Assembly (NCBI GenBank): GCA_004299085.1
Contig: SCQV01000122.1
Span: forward strand, 1-35,000
Reading direction: 5' to 3'
Length of the DNA stretch: 35,000 bases
Source of the DNA: Chitinophagaceae bacterium
GTDB lineage: Bacteria > Bacteroidota > Bacteroidia > Chitinophagales > Chitinophagaceae
Shown: piece by piece, positions 1-9,274 of the stretch
Layout: every line of letters starts with the position of its first letter
How positions within the stretch are numbered: position 1 is the stretch's first letter
Made by a program: the position numbers and the translations under genes
The notes under the pieces: model-generated
What the model was told of the DNA's origin: nothing
What the model saw: the letters and a program-made list of their open reading frames with translations, nothing else
Databases searched by the model: none

Positions 1-1
1 G

Positions 2-1756
2 CAAGAAATAAGAGGTATTTTGCAAAATCTAACTGGACAGGCTTTAAGCCTTCAGGATTTGACTGAACAATATCAAACGCTCTATGAAAAAGAGTTAAAA
101 AAGGTAAATGAAAGAATAAATGTTAAGACCTATTTTTCAATCAGACAATTGGAATTTAAATTAGATAAATTATTGCAAGAAGTTATTGTGGGAAATGAAG
201 ATGTTTATATTGCAGGACTAATAAAAATACTTAATTCCAGAAGCTGGGTGGAACAAGGTCAGAGCTTTTTAAAACCTGAAGATAATACTTGCCCTTTTTG
301 CCAGAAAGAGACTATTGATGCTGATTTAAGAAGTCAGTTTGAGAAATATTTTGATGAAACATATAGAAGTAAACTTGCAGAAATTTCAGAACTTAGAAAC
401 CAATACGATCAGCAATCAAAAATATTCATTCAAAGCATTATTGCGATACAAAATGTTTTCAATCCAGATAATCTTGTTTCAGACCTGGTTCTTTCGTTAA
501 AGTCATTATTTGATGACAACCTTAAAATTATTGATTATAAAATTTCGAATTCTAATGAAAAAAAATCAATAACGTTTCTGAATACTAAAAAAAGTGATTT
601 ATCCAATGTTTCACGTCAAATAAAAGACAATAATAGACTTTACGATGATTTGGATATTGAAAAACAAACTTTAATACAAAACATCTGGAACTACATGGCA
701 GACGAATGCCATATAGAAATTAGAGATTATGATAACAGAATAACAAAATGTGCACGAATAACGGCCATAGCTACCCAATTAAGAGATAAATTTATATTAG
801 AAATATATAAGACAAAGCAAATTATCGAACGTTTAAGGCGTCAAACCGTAAATACCAAAGATGCCGTTGATAATATAAACACTATTCTAAAAAATTCCGG
901 ATTCGATGGATTTGAAATTGCCGAGAAAGATAAAGTCAATAATATTTCGAGATATTATTTAAAACGGTCAAACGCTACAAATACAAATCCGATTTTTCAA
1001 AGCCTAAGTGAAGGAGAAAAGGACTTTATATCATTTCTATATTTTTATCAGCTTTGTTTAGGTACTGATGATTTGCAACAAAATAGAACTAAAAAGAAAA
1101 TAATCGTTATTGATGACCCCGTTTCCAGCATGGATAGCCAGGCTTTATTTGTCGTATCTACGTTAATTCATACGTTAATTCAAAGGAAAGGGAATGACAA
1201 TAAATCTAACCGAATGCTTTTAAAAAATAACAATATTGTCCAAGTTTTTATTCTTACGCATAACCTTTATTTTTATAAAGAAATTTCTTTTGATAGGAGG
1301 CCAATATGCACAGATTGTTGGCATTATAAAATCTCCAAACTAAATAATCAGACCTCGGTAACCGGTGGTTATAATAAGGAAATTTTTGACGATTATTCTC
1401 TGATGTGGAAAAGCATCAAAGATATTAAAGCAAATTTCCCGGACGATTCCTCATTAAATATTATGATCTCTAATTTAATGAGAAGAATAATCGACAGTTA
1501 TGTAAATTTTGTTGGCTATGGCAAAGATACTTGGGCAGCATTACATAATGAAGACCAAAGTGAACCGGATTATTACATCAAATGTGCGTTTATTTCAATG
1601 ATTAATGATGAAAGCCATAAAATATCTGCGTTAGATAGTATGTACTATCAAAAAATTATTTCAGAACAACCGCAAACACTTTTTACAGCTTTTGTTGCCA
1701 TTTTTAAAAAAATCGGCAAAGAACATTATGAAATGATGATGGGTGAATCGCTTTAA
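2..1756 (+). CDS. AAA_13-type (RloC/PrrC-like) ATPase, 5'-truncated by the window edge
   Basis: Frame is open back to base 2 (QEIRGIL... before the TTG at 20). CPFCQ zinc-hook-like motif, SEGEKDFISFLYFY signature and KKIIVIDDPVSSMD Walker B/D-loop present; Walker A would lie upstream of the window. Confidence 0.75.
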   Translation, partial: QEIRGILQNLTGQALSLQDLTEQYQTLYEKELKKVNERINVKTYFSIRQLEFKLDKLLQEVIVGNEDVYIAGLIKILNSRSWVEQGQSFLKPEDNTCPFCQKETIDADLRSQFEKYFDETYRSKLAEISELRNQYDQQSKIFIQSIIAIQNVFNPDNLVSDLVLSLKSLFDDNLKIIDYKISNSNEKKSITFLNTKKSDLSNVSRQIKDNNRLYDDLDIEKQTLIQNIWNYMADECHIEIRDYDNRITKCARITAIATQLRDKFILEIYKTKQIIERLRRQTVNTKDAVDNINTILKNSGFDGFEIAEKDKVNNISRYYLKRSNATNTNPIFQSLSEGEKDFISFLYFYQLCLGTDDLQQNRTKKKIIVIDDPVSSMDSQALFVVSTLIHTLIQRKGNDNKSNRMLLKNNNIVQVFILTHNLYFYKEISFDRRPICTDCWHYKISKLNNQTSVTGGYNKEIFDDYSLMWKSIKDIKANFPDDSSLNIMISNLMRRIIDSYVNFVGYGKDTWAALHNEDQSEPDYYIKCAFISMINDESHKISALDSMYYQKIISEQPQTLFTAFVAIFKKIGKEHYEMMMGESL

Positions 1757-2110
1757 CTACAACCAATAGAATACTTTGGAGTTTACTTCATGCTCAAAGA
1801 ACCGAGTCTTGCGTTCAATTCACCCAACTTTCCTTTTTCCAATAACCTCTGCGTTGTATTTTTTAATTCATCAATCAATCATTTCTTTGGTCATCACAGA
1901 GAGCACTCCATCACTTACATCTTCTTTGTTTATCTCTGTGCTAAATCATCTTTGCAAGTATCAACAGCAGTTTACACTTAACGGATAGAGAGTTTTTTAT
2001 ATTATCACTTTTGAAAGAAGAGTTGAGATTTTTTTAAAAGCACACATTACAGTCTTTATCAATGAGATAAACATTTCTATTGTTTCTTGAAAATTAAAGT
2101 GGTCAGTTCA

Positions 2111-2416
2111 TTAGGATTGCTGTTTAATTGCCTGACTTATTTTCTGCCATATATCATTCCATAATTTCTGTTCAGATTTTTTATCGGTTGATGGCCATCT
2201 CCTAACGTCATCAAAGATATTGCACTGCGCCGCCATCCGAAAGTCAAGCCATTCGGTTTTTGAAAAAAAATCTTCCTCGCGCGCCAGTGGTGCCTTCGGC
2301 GGAATGTTATGCGTGAGCGTATTTTTTTTCAAAAAACTTTCTCCTGTCTCTGCATTGCAATGAGGTTGCTTTCCAAAAAGAAAGAACGCAGTGCAAGCTG
2401 CACAATTATTCATCAT
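2111..2416 (-). CDS. Hypothetical Cys-rich small protein (101 aa), divergent from ssb
   Basis: Complete ORF divergently placed 15 bp from the ssb start; no family recognised. Confidence 0.45.
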   Translation of the reverse strand: MMNNCAACTAFFLFGKQPHCNAETGESFLKKNTLTHNIPPKAPLAREEDFFSKTEWLDFRMAAQCNIFDDVRRWPSTDKKSEQKLWNDIWQKISQAIKQQS

Positions 2417-2431
2417 TAAAAACTCAATATC

Positions 2432-2845
2432 ATGGAAATCACAGGAAGGCTGACACGTAGCGCAGCCGTAAAAACTACAAAGTCCGGAAAAGATCTGGTC
2501 TCTTTCGGCATCGCCATCAATGACAGCTACAAAGCTAAAGGCAGCGATGAAGTAACCAAGATAGTAACCTACGTGGAATGTGCGTACTGGCGCAGCACAG
2601 GCATTGCACCTTACCTGACAAAAGGTACTATCGTGGAATTAAGCGGGCGTATTGGGGTAAACGTTTGGAACAATACCGAGGGCGAAGCTAAAGGACAGCT
2701 AACCTTTAATACGAACAACATTAAGCTATTGGGCGGAGGCAGCAAAAATGCCGAAACAGTACCGCAACCACACACGGGCAAAGGAAAAAAGAAAAAAAAT
2801 GTAAAACCTGAACTTGTTCAGGTTAATGACGACTTGCCTTTTTAA
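2432..2845 (+). CDS. ssb: Single-stranded DNA-binding protein
   Basis: OB-fold SSB pattern (MEITGRLTRSAAVKTTKSGKDLVSFGIAINDSY) and acidic C-terminal tip NDDLPF. Confidence 0.9.
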   Translation: MEITGRLTRSAAVKTTKSGKDLVSFGIAINDSYKAKGSDEVTKIVTYVECAYWRSTGIAPYLTKGTIVELSGRIGVNVWNNTEGEAKGQLTFNTNNIKLLGGGSKNAETVPQPHTGKGKKKKNVKPELVQVNDDLPF

Positions 2846-2887
2846 TTCAACACCTTCTTCATTTAATCACAATTAAAAATCAAAACA

Positions 2888-3916
2888 ATGTCACACAACA
2901 TTTTTTTTAACGAGCAAACAGGAAAACATAGTTTCTTTTCCGTAAAAGAAAAAGCCTGGCACAACTTGGGACAAGTCGTTACCGATTATCCCACAAGCAA
3001 AGAAGCCATACAATTTGCAGGACTGGATTATGAAGTACACAAATTACCGAATATCCACCGTTTGGCAAATGGTACGGAAATCGTATCCGATAGCTCCTTT
3101 TTTACTTACCGCATTGATAACAATAAAGTTTTAGGCGACAAGATAGGGACTGATTATGAAATCGTACAGAACGCAGAGGCCTTTACTTTCTTTGATGCCA
3201 TCGTAAGCGGTGGCGATGGTATTCTATACGAGACCGCAGGCGCATTAGGCAATGGCGAGCGTATATTTATTACAGCAAAATTACCGTCTTATATCAAAGT
3301 CGGTAATGGGGATGTGATTGAAAAGTACATATTCCTTACCACCTCCCACGATGGAAGCGGCAGCATTACCGCAGCATTTACACCTATTCGCATTGTTTGC
3401 CAAAATACCCTAAACGCTGCCTTGCGCAATTGTTCTAATGTGGTACGCATACGCCATACGGCAAGCGCACAGGAAAAACTAAAAGAAGCGCATAAAATTA
3501 TGGGCATCGCCGACACGCTATCCGAAGAATTGAACAGCCTGTTTAACCAATGGGCAAAAGTGCGCATTACGGACAAGGAAGTACTAAAGCTGATACGGCA
3601 GGCATTAGCGCCAGGCAAAGAAGTTTTAAAAGCGGTGAATACAGGTGGAGAGCTTTCCACCGTATTTGAAAATATGTGTAATAATGCTTTTATGTATGCT
3701 ATGACCAGTCCCACCCAACAAACGGAAACCACGAAGGGGACACTGTTCGGAGCATATAATGCCGTTACGGGCTATTTCCAAAATGTAAAAGAATATAAAG
3801 ACGAAGAGAAGAAGTTGGAAAGTATCCTGTCCGGCACCGCCTTACAGCGTACGCAAGCCGCATTCAATTTATGCGAAGCCTTTGCAAAAGATGGAAATGC
3901 CGTATTGATGAACTAA
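2888..3916 (+). CDS. DUF932 domain-containing protein (phage/plasmid-like)
   Basis: AWHNLGQVV, DYEIVQN, RIVCQNTLNAAL motifs typical of DUF932. Confidence 0.85.
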   Translation: MSHNIFFNEQTGKHSFFSVKEKAWHNLGQVVTDYPTSKEAIQFAGLDYEVHKLPNIHRLANGTEIVSDSSFFTYRIDNNKVLGDKIGTDYEIVQNAEAFTFFDAIVSGGDGILYETAGALGNGERIFITAKLPSYIKVGNGDVIEKYIFLTTSHDGSGSITAAFTPIRIVCQNTLNAALRNCSNVVRIRHTASAQEKLKEAHKIMGIADTLSEELNSLFNQWAKVRITDKEVLKLIRQALAPGKEVLKAVNTGGELSTVFENMCNNAFMYAMTSPTQQTETTKGTLFGAYNAVTGYFQNVKEYKDEEKKLESILSGTALQRTQAAFNLCEAFAKDGNAVLMN

Positions 3917-3922
3917 AACAGT

Positions 3923-3944
3923 AAGGGCGGGTAACGCCGCCCTT
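3923..3944 (+). terminator. Rho-independent-like terminator after the DUF932 gene
   Basis: AAGGGCGG-gtaacg-CCGCCCTT perfect 8-bp stem followed by gTTTTc. Confidence 0.7.
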
Positions 3945-3972
3945 GTTTTCTTAAAATTAAAAATGAAAAAAG

Positions 3973-5826
3973 ATGAAAACACAAATCAAAAAGAGCGCAG
4001 CGAATACGCCAAAGCAAAGAAAAGCAAACAGAGCAGCAACCGCAAAAAAAACGGTTGCCATGCTGGAAAACGACGAGAAATTTGTACAAATCCCTTTGAA
4101 TAAGATTGATTTTTCGCCGCTCAACTACCGGAAGTATTTCAGCCCGAAATCGTTGGAAGATTTTGCGCAGGAAATTGCCGCACACGGTATTATTTCACCG
4201 GTAACTGTTCGTCCTTTGGGTAAAGATAAATACGAATTAGTGGCAGGGGAGAGAAGGGTAAGAGCCGCAAGGATAGCAGGATTAAAAACCATTCCGGCAA
4301 TCATCAGAACATTATCGGATGAACAAGTAAGCGAAACGCAATTAGCCGAAAACATCCAACGTGAAAACCCGCATCCGTTGCACGAAGCGCAAGCGATTAA
4401 TAACCTGTTGCAAAACGGCAAAACCATTGATGAAGCCGCTTTGCGGTTGGGTAAGTCCAAAGCGTTTGTGTATAACCGGATGAAATTAGCCGCATTAATA
4501 GAGCCTTTACAAACGGTATTCTTAGCAGATAAAATGACCTTACAGCAGGCAATAGAGATAGCCAAATTGCCTGCCGAAGCACAACAGCAATTTTTTGATG
4601 AATATTGCGAAGATTGGGAAGATAGCGATTTTGAACTGGAAGATTTAGGCGACATTTTGTATCATTTCCGCTATGATTTGAAACACGCTCCGTTTAATCT
4701 TCGGGACAAAAAATTGCTGCCCGAAGCAGGAGCTTGTACCGGCTGTCCGTTTAATTCCGCTACTCTAAAATCCTTATTTCCCGAAATGGCAAAAGAAGCG
4801 ATTTGCAATAATAAATCCTGTTACCATGCCAAAAGCGAGGCATTTTTTATCCGGCAGATTAAAAACGCCTTTGCAGCAGGGATGCCGGACGCCGTGATTA
4901 CTCTTGAAGGCAAACTTTCTGATGCTATCAGCGAAGTATTGGAACAAAACGGAGTGACGGATTTGCCTGTTTATAACCGCTATGAAATAACGACTGTTTC
5001 CGTACCGGAAGAACCCGATAATGAGGATTATTTATATAATGAAGATGAAAACGAGGATGTCACAAAATTTGACGAGAACGGCTATAATGAAGCCTTACAG
5101 GAGTATAAGGATGCCGTTCAGGAATATGAAGAACGAATAAATAGCGGCGAATTTAAACGAGGGTTATTTATCAGGGATAATGATGTGGACACGGTTTATT
5201 TTACGCCATCCAAAATAAATCCTTCCGGCAATCCGCAGCGGACAACAGTTACAGCTAAAGAAGTACAGGAAGCAATAAAAGAGGGTAAGGCGACACCGGA
5301 ATTATTGCAGCAGGAAATTGACCGGCTGAATGTAAGAGAAGAAAGAGCAAAGGAACTGGATGCGGAAAAATTACAATTAAAAGTGCATGAACAATTTGCG
5401 GCATTTTGTGCAAATGAAGAAAATAATAAAGGGCTTACGAAAGCAGATAGTACGGCAGCAAGATTATTGGTTTATCAAAATTTGAGTTATAGTGTCCGCT
5501 ATAAAATCAACGACTTTCTTTTCTCAATCGAGATGAAAGAAACAAGCGACAATAATTTACATGAAATGCTCGCAGGTATCACAGATGCACAGTTCAGTCA
5601 TTTAATCCGTATGGCGATAGTGGGTAAATCCGAAAGTAAGTCTCCTAAAGACATCATCGGTTATAGTTTGTACAGAATGGCGGAAGATGCCGGTATGAAC
5701 ATCGGCGCTATGGAGGAAGAACAGCAGCAAAAAATCAAAGAAAGGCAAGAGCGGCTTGCTTTGCGCATTGAAGACCTCGAAAAAAGGATTGCGAGATTGC
5801 AACGGCTCGAAAAAGAACTTGTCTAA
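3973..5826 (+). CDS. ParB/RepB/Spo0J-type partition protein
   Basis: NYRKYFSPKSLEDFAQEIAAHGIISPVTVRP...LVAGERRVRAA...TQLAENIQRENPHPLHEAQAI ParB N-domain and HTH. Confidence 0.9.
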   Translation: MKTQIKKSAANTPKQRKANRAATAKKTVAMLENDEKFVQIPLNKIDFSPLNYRKYFSPKSLEDFAQEIAAHGIISPVTVRPLGKDKYELVAGERRVRAARIAGLKTIPAIIRTLSDEQVSETQLAENIQRENPHPLHEAQAINNLLQNGKTIDEAALRLGKSKAFVYNRMKLAALIEPLQTVFLADKMTLQQAIEIAKLPAEAQQQFFDEYCEDWEDSDFELEDLGDILYHFRYDLKHAPFNLRDKKLLPEAGACTGCPFNSATLKSLFPEMAKEAICNNKSCYHAKSEAFFIRQIKNAFAAGMPDAVITLEGKLSDAISEVLEQNGVTDLPVYNRYEITTVSVPEEPDNEDYLYNEDENEDVTKFDENGYNEALQEYKDAVQEYEERINSGEFKRGLFIRDNDVDTVYFTPSKINPSGNPQRTTVTAKEVQEAIKEGKATPELLQQEIDRLNVREERAKELDAEKLQLKVHEQFAAFCANEENNKGLTKADSTAARLLVYQNLSYSVRYKINDFLFSIEMKETSDNNLHEMLAGITDAQFSHLIRMAIVGKSESKSPKDIIGYSLYRMAEDAGMNIGAMEEEQQQKIKERQERLALRIEDLEKRIARLQRLEKELV

Positions 5827-5848
5827 ATGATTTACAACATTACTGCAT

Positions 5849-5905
5849 AATGCCCTACATGGTGGAAAGACTTTGAAATAGAGGCTTAATCTTGTGTAGG
5901 GCATT
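5849..5905 (+). terminator. Inverted repeat downstream of parB-like gene, terminator/attenuator-like
   Basis: AATGCCCTACA ... TGTAGGGCATT, 11-bp perfect arms, 35-nt loop, followed by tttc. Confidence 0.5.
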
Positions 5906-5922
5906 TTCAAAAAATAAAATAC

Positions 5923-6225
5923 ATGGCTATGCTACTAAAGTCTATTGGTGTCATTCTGTTTATTATCGGGCTGATTATCCGGTACATCATTGCCAGAAAC
6001 CGTTTTAACCGCAGAATGGTAACGGGAGTGGAATTGTTCAAATCATACAACCGTTTTTTAATTATCAGAATTTTGGAAAAATTCGGCAGACTGATTGCTT
6101 TTATATTGATACTGGCCGGTATCTTTTTCTTTATCATGGGTATATTTGAAAATATACATCACGCTTCCATAGCGCGCATTGATGTTTCCGGGAAGCTGCC
6201 ACCGTTCCGGCGGCAGCTTGGTTAG
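5923..6225 (+). CDS. Hypothetical small membrane protein
   Basis: Two hydrophobic segments (SIGVILFIIGLIIRYIIA; LIAFILILAGIFFFIMGIF). Confidence 0.5.
   Translation: MAMLLKSIGVILFIIGLIIRYIIARNRFNRRMVTGVELFKSYNRFLIIRILEKFGRLIAFILILAGIFFFIMGIFENIHHASIARIDVSGKLPPFRRQLG
6193..6219 (+). terminator. Hairpin at the end of the small membrane protein ORF
   Basis: AAGCTGCC ... GGCAGCTT, 8-bp stem with inner CCG/CGG. Confidence 0.45.
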
Positions 6226-6322
6226 TTCCTAATAGCATATTATATCATCCTCCAAATTAAATAATAGCAGATTATTCAACCTGCATAATATAATCACACT
6301 CCATAACCCCCATTTCCAGCTT

Positions 6323-6469
6323 CGGATTTATGTAAACGGAAAGATGCCGAAAACGGCGCCCGCCGTTCAATGCACCTATTGGTGCAATCAACGGCGGGCG
6401 TATAAAATGTGTGCAAATAGCGTCTTTCATTGCATTGCAGACGCCAATTGCACGGCATATTTGTTTCAT
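6323..6469 (-). CDS. Putative ~49+ aa microprotein, copy 1 (MKQICRAIGVCNAMKDAICTHFIRPPLIAPIGALNGGRRFRHLSVYINP...)
   Basis: Same frame in both copies; conserved blocks show only synonymous differences. The ORF continues to 6272. Confidence 0.55.
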
Positions 6470-6510
6470 TGTATTTTTTTCTTGGGGGAAGAAAAATATT
6501 TCTCAATTAC
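6323..6510. repeat. Direct repeat unit copy 1 (with nested hairpins) downstream of AbiE-1
   Basis: 6409-6483 is identical to 8490-8564 (75 bp); similarity extends on both sides. Confidence 0.85.
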
Positions 6511-6532
6511 CATAATTTAATTAATTGATGAA

Positions 6533-7456
6533 TTAATTGAATGGCAAGGAGTCTAATAATGTTTTCAGTTGGTTGTATTGCTCTAAATGTTTTTGCGGAT
6601 TGTTATCCTTCAGTTGCTGAAGATTTTTTAATTTCCATTGAACAGCAGGAAAACGCTGAAAAGGATAAACACTCCAGTCCGGTTTGAGACCCTTAACACT
6701 TAACAAAAACTGTTTGTCATAATCTGTTAAACTTTTTTGTACGGTTATGATTAATTCATTACGAACAGTTTCATATTCTTCGTAATTGAAATTTTCGTTT
6801 GTCATCCCCGCAAACTGGTTGGTGAGAGCCGAACGTTGATCTTGCAGATGGGGATTGAGTATCTCATGAACTGGCCTGTCGCTACTTAAAAGTAACATTA
6901 AAAAACCTTCTTTTACTTGCCGGGAAAACCCTTCATTTTCCAGCAGGTATTTAACATCAAACAAATCCCTCGGATGTTGTCTGTCAAGCGCAGCACATAT
7001 CTTGCCGCCAAATAATTGTCCCAACGGGACAACATTCGCCATACAAAATACATCGAATACATCCTGCGCTTTATTACATAAAGGCAAATGGATAGTCTCG
7101 CTTAATATGCCACGATTAGTTAAGTTTACTTCAAGTTTGATGGAGGCTTCACGTACAGAGATTAATAACTTACCTTCTCTTTCCTTATGTGCCACTTGTG
7201 CATTTGGAAGAACGGAACCAATACGCTTTTTAATATTTAATAAAGCCGAAGCGATGTTACTTAACGATGTTGTTCGTCCTTCGATGGGAATATAAGTCAT
7301 GTCTATATCAACCGACAGCCTCGGCATGTCCCTTATAAACAAATTGATTGCCGTGCCGCCATGTAAAGCAAAATCCGGCTCTTTGGCAATCTCAGGTAAG
7401 ACGCTTAGTAAAAGCGCTACTTGTCTTTTATATATTTCCTTCTCCATTCCTTTCAA
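6533..7456 (-). CDS. abiEii: AbiEii/AbiGii-family nucleotidyltransferase toxin (AbiE-1)
   Basis: LHGGTAINLFIRDMPRLSVDIDMTYI motif; overlaps the upstream abiEi by 4 nt. Confidence 0.85.
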   Translation of the reverse strand: MKGMEKEIYKRQVALLLSVLPEIAKEPDFALHGGTAINLFIRDMPRLSVDIDMTYIPIEGRTTSLSNIASALLNIKKRIGSVLPNAQVAHKEREGKLLISVREASIKLEVNLTNRGILSETIHLPLCNKAQDVFDVFCMANVVPLGQLFGGKICAALDRQHPRDLFDVKYLLENEGFSRQVKEGFLMLLLSSDRPVHEILNPHLQDQRSALTNQFAGMTNENFNYEEYETVRNELIITVQKSLTDYDKQFLLSVKGLKPDWSVYPFQRFPAVQWKLKNLQQLKDNNPQKHLEQYNQLKTLLDSLPFN

Positions 7457-8214
7457 GTTTGTGGTACAACTATTTTATATTTGTCTATATAGATTCCTTT
7501 TTTGCCGGTAGTAAGACTGCGTTTACCTTCTCCTAAATTTATTTTTTTCAAGTTCAAATGTTTAAACCACTCGTGGCCTGCTTTTTCTGCCATATAAAGA
7601 AACAATCTTTTTACTTTTATTGAATTACAGGCTTCCAGTAACTGCTGGATCTTTTTTGGAGGAAGGTTATTTAATCCTTCCATCAGCTCATAACATTCTG
7701 ATATTTCTTGCTTGTGCGGAGTAAGATACAGGCATTCCATCATAGCCCGCGCCGCACCGGAAATTTTCAGGGAGAAACTTTTCATTTCTACCATTTCCAA
7801 TCCCAAATTTGCCGGCAAAAAAGAGGTAGCATGATAATCTATTCTGATGCCCCAGTTATATTTTTTAAACCAGGCGGGTAATACTTCATCTTCACTTCCG
7901 AAAAGCACCGCGTTTTGTGTATTTAGTTCTAAATAATGTGCTTTACCAAGTATGGATAAGGCTGTTCGTCCGCCGGGATGTATCTCGGAGTTGATTTGCG
8001 TTTGCAACGCATACAATGCTCCTTCATAGCTGATTTTTTCACCGCTGCGCTTCATCGCTCCGCTGCCTATGGATTCAAACCACCCGCTGCTTCTATACCG
8101 TCTCTGCAATTCGTGGCTGTATCCATTGTCCGCAAGCCATGAAGCCAGCAACACTGCATTGGATGGTATTAATTTTAAAAGATGGTTTATTTTTGTCTCT
8201 TTAGCTGTACTCAT
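7453..8214 (-). CDS. abiEi: AbiEi-family antitoxin (AbiE-1)
   Basis: N-terminal HTH-like region, position upstream of abiEii with ATGA overlap, AbiEi-like C-terminal domain pattern. Confidence 0.8.
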   Translation of the reverse strand: MSTAKETKINHLLKLIPSNAVLLASWLADNGYSHELQRRYRSSGWFESIGSGAMKRSGEKISYEGALYALQTQINSEIHPGGRTALSILGKAHYLELNTQNAVLFGSEDEVLPAWFKKYNWGIRIDYHATSFLPANLGLEMVEMKSFSLKISGAARAMMECLYLTPHKQEISECYELMEGLNNLPPKKIQQLLEACNSIKVKRLFLYMAEKAGHEWFKHLNLKKINLGEGKRSLTTGKKGIYIDKYKIVVPQT

Positions 8215-8227
8215 AATACACGAATTT

Positions 8228-8271
8228 TGTAAAATATAAACTTCTTTATAGAAATGGTTTATATTTTTACA
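8228..8271. promoter_or_regulatory. Operator-like inverted repeat upstream of abiEi-1
   Basis: TGTAAAATATAAAC (8228-8241) / GTTTATATTTTTACA (8257-8271), complementary except one extra T. Confidence 0.6.
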
Positions 8272-8401
8272 TACAAATGTACTAAAAGTTCACCGATAAA
8301 ATAGAAAATAAACTACAACTGACTTCAAATTTGTGACAGGCACGCGCATTGCCCGGTGGTTATTATCCCTAAAATGCAGTGAGTATATTATCATTGCACG
8401 T

Positions 8402-8600
8402 GCGGGGTTTATATAAACAGAATAAGGAAAAAGAATGCGCCCGCCGTTCAATGCGCCTATCGGCGCAATCAACACCGGGCAAAAAGCAGGTGTGCAAATA
8501 GCGTCTTTCATTGCATTGCAGACGCCAATTGCACGGCATATTTGTTTCATTGTATTTTTTTCTTTGGAAAGAAAAATATTTCTCAACTACCCTAATTTTA
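8402..8600. repeat. Direct repeat unit copy 2 (with nested hairpins) upstream of AbiE-1
   Basis: Aligned without indels to copy 1 at offset 2081 across 6323-6483. Confidence 0.85.
8404..8550 (-). CDS. Putative microprotein, copy 2 (MKQICRAIGVCNAMKDAICTPAFCPVLIAPIGALNGGRILFPYSVYINP...)
   Basis: See copy 1. The ORF track start at 8586 is probably an over-extension because that frame is not kept in copy 1. The ORF continues to 8290. Confidence 0.55.
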
Positions 8601-8637
8601 TCAGCCTGTTTTACTCTTTCCTGATGATGCGGATTAC

Positions 8638-8985
8638 TTACTTATTGATTAATGCTGCATTTTGTAAATAAGTATTCCCTGATTTCTTTTTACCGATACT
8701 TATTTTATACATGTTGCTTGTAGGGCAGCACGTAAAATCAATCTCCGATTTAGGCAGCTTGTACTGACCTGTTTTTTTATCGCAATACACCGTAAGCTGT
8801 ACCTTTTCTTTGGCGGGCAGCAGGGTAAAGTAGCAACCGACTGCCATTATTTTTTTAGCCCATATTTTAAAATCCAGAATAGCTTCATATTCGCCTTCCT
8901 GTATCCGGTTTGCATCGTAAGGATAAAGGCGCGGCTCATAACCTTTCGCCAGCGCCGCACCAAAAGATAAGACATTTCTTTCCAT
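8638..8985 (-). CDS. Hypothetical protein (115 aa)
   Basis: Complete ORF in tandem with the 93-aa ORF, 7-bp gap. Confidence 0.6.
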   Translation of the reverse strand: MERNVLSFGAALAKGYEPRLYPYDANRIQEGEYEAILDFKIWAKKIMAVGCYFTLLPAKEKVQLTVYCDKKTGQYKLPKSEIDFTCCPTSNMYKISIGKKKSGNTYLQNAALINK

Positions 8986-8992
8986 TGCTCTG

Positions 8993-9274
8993 TTACTTTG
9001 CCTGTAAGATATTCAGCCGGTTATTCATTTCCGTAAGACCTGCTTTTTCAAGCAGCATTTTGCCGACGTCCGATAATTGAGCGGACATTTCTTCATCCAT
9101 CATCCGCAACATTCCTTCCGCCTGTTCTTTCGTAGTAATACCTTGCGTTATAGCACGGTTAAGAAATAAAACAGTTTTGCGGGATAACTGTAAAGAGAGT
9201 TTGATGGTTGCTTCCATACCCGGAGCGGTCAACAGCGTTTCATAGAGTACGCCTACTTCTTTCTGAGATAACAT
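8993..9274 (-). CDS. Hypothetical helical protein (93 aa)
   Basis: Complete ORF, likely co-transcribed with 8638-8985. Confidence 0.6.
   Translation of the reverse strand: MLSQKEVGVLYETLLTAPGMEATIKLSLQLSRKTVLFLNRAITQGITTKEQAEGMLRMMDEEMSAQLSDVGKMLLEKAGLTEMNNRLNILQAK

Noticed and set aside
1776-1988. Small ORFs downstream of the AAA_13 gene
   Set aside because: Two overlapping frames, no recognisable domain; probably degenerate intergenic sequence.
4125-4655. 176-aa minus-strand ORF
   Set aside because: Shadow of the convincing ParB-like CDS.
6294-6506. 70-aa minus ORF MRNIFLPPRKKYNETNMP...
   Set aside because: Frame is not conserved in repeat copy 2 (1-nt length difference); the MKQIC frame is the conserved one.
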